Assembly: GCF_002776525.5 (NCBI RefSeq)
Contig: NC_045446.1
Span: 65,120,558-65,184,557, forward strand
Length of the DNA: 64,000 bases
DNA from: Piliocolobus tephrosceles
Taxonomy: Eukaryota > Chordata > Mammalia > Primates > Cercopithecidae
Direction of reading: 5' to 3'
A model generated the notes under the pieces. The model was not told the origin of the DNA and searched no databases. It saw only the letters and a program-made list of their open reading frames with translations. Shown here piece after piece: positions 60,141 through 64,000 of this stretch (its first letter is position 1; every line of letters starts with the position of its first letter). The translations under genes were made by a program, and so were the position numbers.

Positions 60141-62081
60141 GGCAGCACTTTTTATTTTTCCTTACACAATGACGTGTTGCTGGGGCCTAATGTTCTCACA
60201 TAACAGTAGAAAACCAAAATTTGTTGTCATCTCTTTAAAGAATTGAGAATTGCGTACAAAAAAACCTTACATAAATTAAAAGGATGAATACATTTACAGG
60301 TGTAAATGCAAACCGCTTCCAACTCAAGGCAAGTAACAGCCCACGGTGTTCTGGCAGAAAACGTCAGCTAAGAAAACTGGGTCCTATGGCTTGGACTTTC
60401 CAACCCTGACAGACTGGCAGGGCAGAAACTGGTTCAGGAGCCCTTGCCAGCCTCTAGAGAAATCCCAGAACACTCAAGCCCTGACACATTAATACCCTGC
60501 ACAGATCAGAGACTGCTGGCCACGCAGACTCACCAAGCCACAGACTTGTCTTCCACAAGAACGTTCTTACCTCAGCCACGAAGTGACCAAGCCACATGTA
60601 CTAAAGGTTGAACTCAAAGATATGTACAGGGTATTAAACAAATACCAAGGGGAACAATTAACTTGAATACACGGTCAAAATCAGCAACAAGTTCTACAAT
60701 CCAGTGCTGATATCAGATACAAGCTTCAAGGACAATTTCTTTTCGAAGGCTTATTCCAGTTTCGTGAGGCTAGCATGAGGTGTATGCATTTGCCAAGGGC
60801 AAATTTATACTTCTGAATTAACCCATGCAGCAAATGCTACGCATCTGCTCAGTCCATTTAGAAGCATTTGCAATGGACGATGGAGGGGCCCGACTCGTCG
60901 TACTCCTGCTTGCTAATCCACATCTGCTGGAAGGTGGACAGTGAGGCCAAGATGGAGCCACCGATCCACACTGAGTACTTGCGTTCTGGGGGTGCGATGA
61001 TCTTGATCTTCATGGTGCTGGGTGCCAGGGCGGTGATCTCCTTCTGCATCCTGTCAGCAATGCCTGGGTACATGGTGGTGCCACCAGACAGCACCGTGTT
61101 GGCATACAGGTCTTTGCGGATGTCCACGTCACACTTCATGATGGAGTTGAAGGTGGTCTCATGGATGCCGCAAGATTCCATGCCCAGGAAAGAAGGCTGG
61201 AACAGCGCCTCCGCTCATTGGAACACCGGAACCTGGAACACCGGAACCGCTCATTGCCGATGGTGATGACCTGGCCATCAGGCAGCTCGTAGCTCTTCTC
61301 CAGGGAAGAGGACGATGCAGCAGTGGCCATCTCCTGCTCGAAGTCCAGGGCGACGTAGCACAGCTTCTCCTTGATGTCGCGCACAATTTCCCGCTTGGCC
61401 ATGGTGGTGAAGCTGTAGCCACGCTCGGTGAGGATCTTCATGAGGTAGTCGGTCAGGTCCCGGCCAGCCAGGTCCAGACGCAGGATGGCGTGGGGGAGGG
61501 CGTAGCCCTCGTAGATGGGCACCGTGTGGGTGACCCCGTCTCCAGAGTCCATGACAATGCCAGTGGTGCACCCAGAGGCGTAGAGGGACAGCACGGCCTG
61601 GATGGCCACGTACATGGCTGGGGTGTTGAAGGTCTCAAAGATAATCTGAGTCATCTTCTCTCTGTTGGCCTTAGGGTTCAGGGGGGCCTCAGTCAGCAGC
61701 ACCGGGTGCTCCTCTGGGGCCACGCGCAGCTCATTGTAGAAAGTATGGTGCCAGATTTTCTCCATGTCATCCCAGTTGGTGACAATGCCATGCTTGATAG
61801 GGTACTTCAGGGTCAAGATGCCGCGCTTGCTCTGGGCCTCATCACCCACGTAGGAGTCCTTCTGGCCCATGCCCACCATCACGCCCTGGTTTCGGGGACT
61901 CCCGACGATGGAGGGAAACACGGCTCGGGGTGCATCGTCCCCAGCAAAGCCAGCTTTGCACATGCTGGAGCCATTGTCAATGACCAGCGCGGCGATCTCT
62001 TCTTCCATGGCGACCGGTGGAGAAGTAAGACAGTTGAGCGGCACAAGAACAAGGTGCACGAGCTGGCGGCAGCGACTGAGC
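59970..62081 (-). pseudogene. ACTG1: Processed ACTG1 (gamma-actin) retrocopy, full length
   Basis: Intronless copy of the cytoplasmic gamma-actin mRNA on the minus strand, including 5' UTR (62081-62009), coding part (62008-60858), whole 3' UTR and a poly(A) tract read as T-runs on both sides of the assembly gap. It starts MEEEIAALVIDNGS, the gamma rather than beta N-terminus, and its 3' end (aaaagtgctgccgt before the tail) also fits ACTG1. The coding part is 1151 nt instead of 1128: a net +23-nt local duplication near 61200-61260 shifts the frame at about codon 257, so it cannot make full actin. Scattered CpG-type changes include the last residues (HCKCF instead of the usual HRKCF). A perfect 16-bp target duplication (ttcttctagattttct) at 59954-59969 and 62082-62097 proves L1-type insertion, here into an older L1. 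Confidence 0.95.
59993..60092. other. Assembly gap (100 N) inside poly(A)/poly(T) tract
   Basis: Exactly 100 N, flanked by 23 T on the left (59970-59992) and 46 T on the right (60093-60138). The round number suggests a placeholder of unknown true size. The gap sits in the poly(A) tail of the actin retrocopy, where read assembly fails. Confidence 0.97.
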
Positions 62082-62117
62082 TTCTTCTAGATTTTCTAGT
62101 TTATTTGCGTAGAGGTG

Positions 62118-63366
62118 TTAATAGTATTCTCTGATGGTAGTTTGTATTTCTGTGGGGTCGGTGGTGATATCCCCTTTATCATTTTTTATTGCGTCTATTT
62201 GATTCCTCTCTCTTTTCTTCTTTATTAATCTTGCTAGCGGTCTGTCAATTTTGTTGATCTTTTCAAAAAACCAACTCCTGGATTCATTGATTTTTTGGAG
62301 GGTTTTTTGTGTCTCTATCTCCTTCAGTTCTGCTCTGATCTTAGTTATTTCTTGCCTTCTGCTAGCTTTTGAATGTGTTTGCTCTTGCTTCTCCAGTTCT
62401 TTTAATTGTGATGTTAGAGTGTCAATTTTAGATCTTTCCAGCTTTCTCTTGTGGGCATTTAGTGCTATAAATTTCCTCTGCACACTGCTTTAAATGTGTC
62501 CCAGAGATTCTGGTATGTTGTATCTTTGTTCTCATTGGTTTCAAAGAACATCTTTATTTCTGCCTTCATTTCGTTATGTACCCAGTAGTCATTCAGGAGC
62601 AGGTTGTTCAGTTTCCATGTAGTTGAGCGGTTTTGATTGAGTTTCTTATTCCTGAGTTCTAGTTTGATTGCACTGTGGTCTGAGAGACAGTTTGTTATAA
62701 TTTCTGTTCTTTTACATTTGCTAAGGAGTGCTTTACTTCCAATTATGTGGTCAATTTTGGAATAAGTGCGATGTGGTGCTGAGAAGAATGTATATTCTGT
62801 TGATTTGGGGTGGAGAGTTCTATAGATGTCTATTATGTCCGCTTGGTGCAGAGATGAGTTCAATTCCTGGATATCCTTGTTAACTTTCTGTCTCGTTGAT
62901 CTGTCTAATGTTGACAGTGGAGTGTTGAAGTCTCCCATTATTATTGTATGGGAGTCTAAGTCTCTTTGTAAGTCTCTAAGGACTTGCTTTATGAATTTGG
63001 GTGCTCCTGTATTGGGTGCATATATATTTAGGATAGTTAGCTCTTCCTGTTGAATTGATCCCTTTACCATTATGTAATGGCCTTCTTTGTCTCTTTTGAT
63101 CTTTGATGGTTTAAAGTCTATTTTATCAGAGACTAGGATTGCAACCCCTGCTTTTTTTGTTGTTCTCCATTTGCTTGGTAGATCTTCCTCCATCCCTTTA
63201 TTTTGAGCCTATGTATGTCTCTGCATGTGAGATGGGTCTCCTGAAGACAGCAGACTGATGGGTCTTGACTCTTTATCCAGTTTGCCAGTCTGTGTCTTTT
63301 AATTGGAGCATTTAGTCCATTAACATTTAAGGTTAATATTGTTATGTGTGAACTTGATCCTGCCAT
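62118..63366 (-). pseudogene. L1 ORF2p 5' part: endonuclease domain and linker, frameshifted
   Basis: ORF2 starts at 63366 (MAGSSSHITILTLNVNGLN). The apurinic-like endonuclease motifs are visible: the Asn in LNVNGL, the Glu in LQETHL, GDFN (about residue 145) and SDHSAI near its end. A frameshift lies near 63150, after GWRKIYQANG, and another near 62475, after FKAVCRG. The frame then continues as the linker to 62118 (KINKIDRPLARLIKKKRE) and is cut by the actin retrocopy insertion at 62097. The enzyme nicks target DNA for retrotransposition; this copy is broken. Confidence 0.93.
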
Positions 63367-63429
63367 TATGATGTTAACTGGTTATTTTGCTCATTAGTTG
63401 ATGCAGTTTCTTCCTAGCCTCGATGGTCT

Positions 63430-64000
63430 TTACATTTTGGCATGTTTTTGCAATGGCTGGTACCGGTTGTTCCTTTCCATGTTTAGGGCTTCCTTCAGGG
63501 TCTCTTGTAAGGCAGCCCTGGTGGTGACAAAATCTCTAAACAGTTGCTTATCTGTAAAGGATTTTATTTCTGCTTCACTGATGAAACTTAGTTTGGCTGG
63601 ATATGAAATTCTGGGTTTAAAATTCTTTTCTTTAAGAATGTTGAATATTGGCCCCCACTCTCTTCTGGCTTGTAGAGTTTCTGCCGAGAGGTCTGCTGTT
63701 AGTCTGATGGGCTTCCCTTTGTGGGTAACCCGACCTTTCTCTCTGGCTGCCCTTAAGATTTTTTCCTTCATTTCAACTTTGGTGAATCTGGCAATTATGT
63801 GTCTTGGAGTTGCTCTTCTCGAGGAGTATCTTTGTGGTGTTCTCTGTATTTCCTGAATTTGAATGTTGGCCTGCCCTACTAGGTTGGGGAAGTTCTCCTG
63901 GGTGATATCCTGAAGAGTGTTTTCCAACTTGGTTCCATTTTCCCCCTCACTTTCAGGCACCCCAACCAGGTGTAGATTTGGTCTTTTTACATAATCCCAT
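63430..64000 (-). pseudogene. L1 ORF1p C-terminal part (RNA-binding, partial)
   Basis: Open frame from the window edge down to a stop at 63430. The readable 176 residues hold the RRM and C-terminal domain of L1 ORF1p: 'RPRHIIARF'-type block (here TPRHIIARFTKVEMKEKIL), the GKPIRLTADLSAETLQARR segment and the terminal NMERNNRYQPLQKHAKM end. ORF1p is the trimeric RNA chaperone of the L1 particle. The coiled-coil N-terminus lies outside the window. The visible part is uninterrupted, and about 60 bases separate it from the ORF2 start, the usual L1 spacing. Confidence 0.93.

Larger units (their letters stand above)
57167..64000 (-). mobile_element. Primate-type L1 (L1PA-like), antisense, runs off the window
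   Basis: A long L1 in minus orientation. The 3' end with poly(A) (T/TTA-rich at 57167-57195) and 3' UTR lies at about 57170-57480, ORF2 covers about 57480-63366, and the end of ORF1 covers 63430-63960 and beyond. The sequence reads close to L1PA-type consensus. It was inserted into an older L1 (host sequence ends '...tttctttttactttc') and was itself later split by the actin retrocopy (59970-62081). Because the window ends inside the element, its 5' end and target duplication cannot be judged. ORF2 carries several frameshifts, so it is not mobile as read. Confidence 0.95.

Noticed and set aside
61490..62134. 214-codon plus-strand ORF opposite the actin retrocopy
   Set aside because: Shadow of the G+C-rich actin coding sequence on the minus strand.

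Overview
The window is nuclear DNA of an Old World monkey (macaque or baboon type). It is dense in Alu, L1, MIR and MaLR repeats, and one young Alu at 33668-33970 has the AluYR-like signature typical of cercopithecoids ('gatccggccac', 'gagacgggcggatcacgag'). A run of exactly 100 N marks a draft-assembly gap.

The one intact host gene is NEU3, the plasma-membrane ganglioside sialidase, on the + strand. A CpG-rich promoter (about 9690-10300) leads into coding exon 1 (10171-10264), exon 2 (13336-13547) and exon 3 (24272-25351). A long putative 3' UTR may run to an AATAAA near 29440. The spliced frame gives 461 aa with all sialidase catalytic residues in place. Intron 1 holds MIRs, an inverted Alu chimera and a MaLR LTR. 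Intron 2 holds a nearly end-to-end Tigger1 DNA transposon split by two Alus, old L1 pieces and several Alus. Upstream of the gene (1-9600) are a MER2, head-to-head Alus and a decayed ERV/LTR cluster containing a large inverted repeat.

Downstream of NEU3 the region is accessory. The most unusual item is a minus-strand retrocopy-like segment (about 30359-31570) with a poly(A) end and two long open stretches. It resembles a mononegavirus nucleoprotein, best fit bornavirus-like (an EBLN), broken by frameshifts. Next come an MLT1-type LTR carrying the monkey-specific Alu, two short templated duplications, and a MaLR/THE1-type provirus (37099-39547). The two LTRs of that provirus look like different families although matching 5-bp target duplications flank it. 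From about 39.6 to 53.5 kb I see only old L2/MIR/MaLR debris and no gene.

The right end (about 57167-64000) is one antisense primate-type L1 that runs off the window with recognisable ORF1 and ORF2. It is interrupted by a full-length processed ACTG1 (gamma-actin) retrocopy flanked by a perfect 16-bp target duplication. The assembly gap lies inside that retrocopy's poly(A) tract. All assignments come from reading the sequence; no searches were run.
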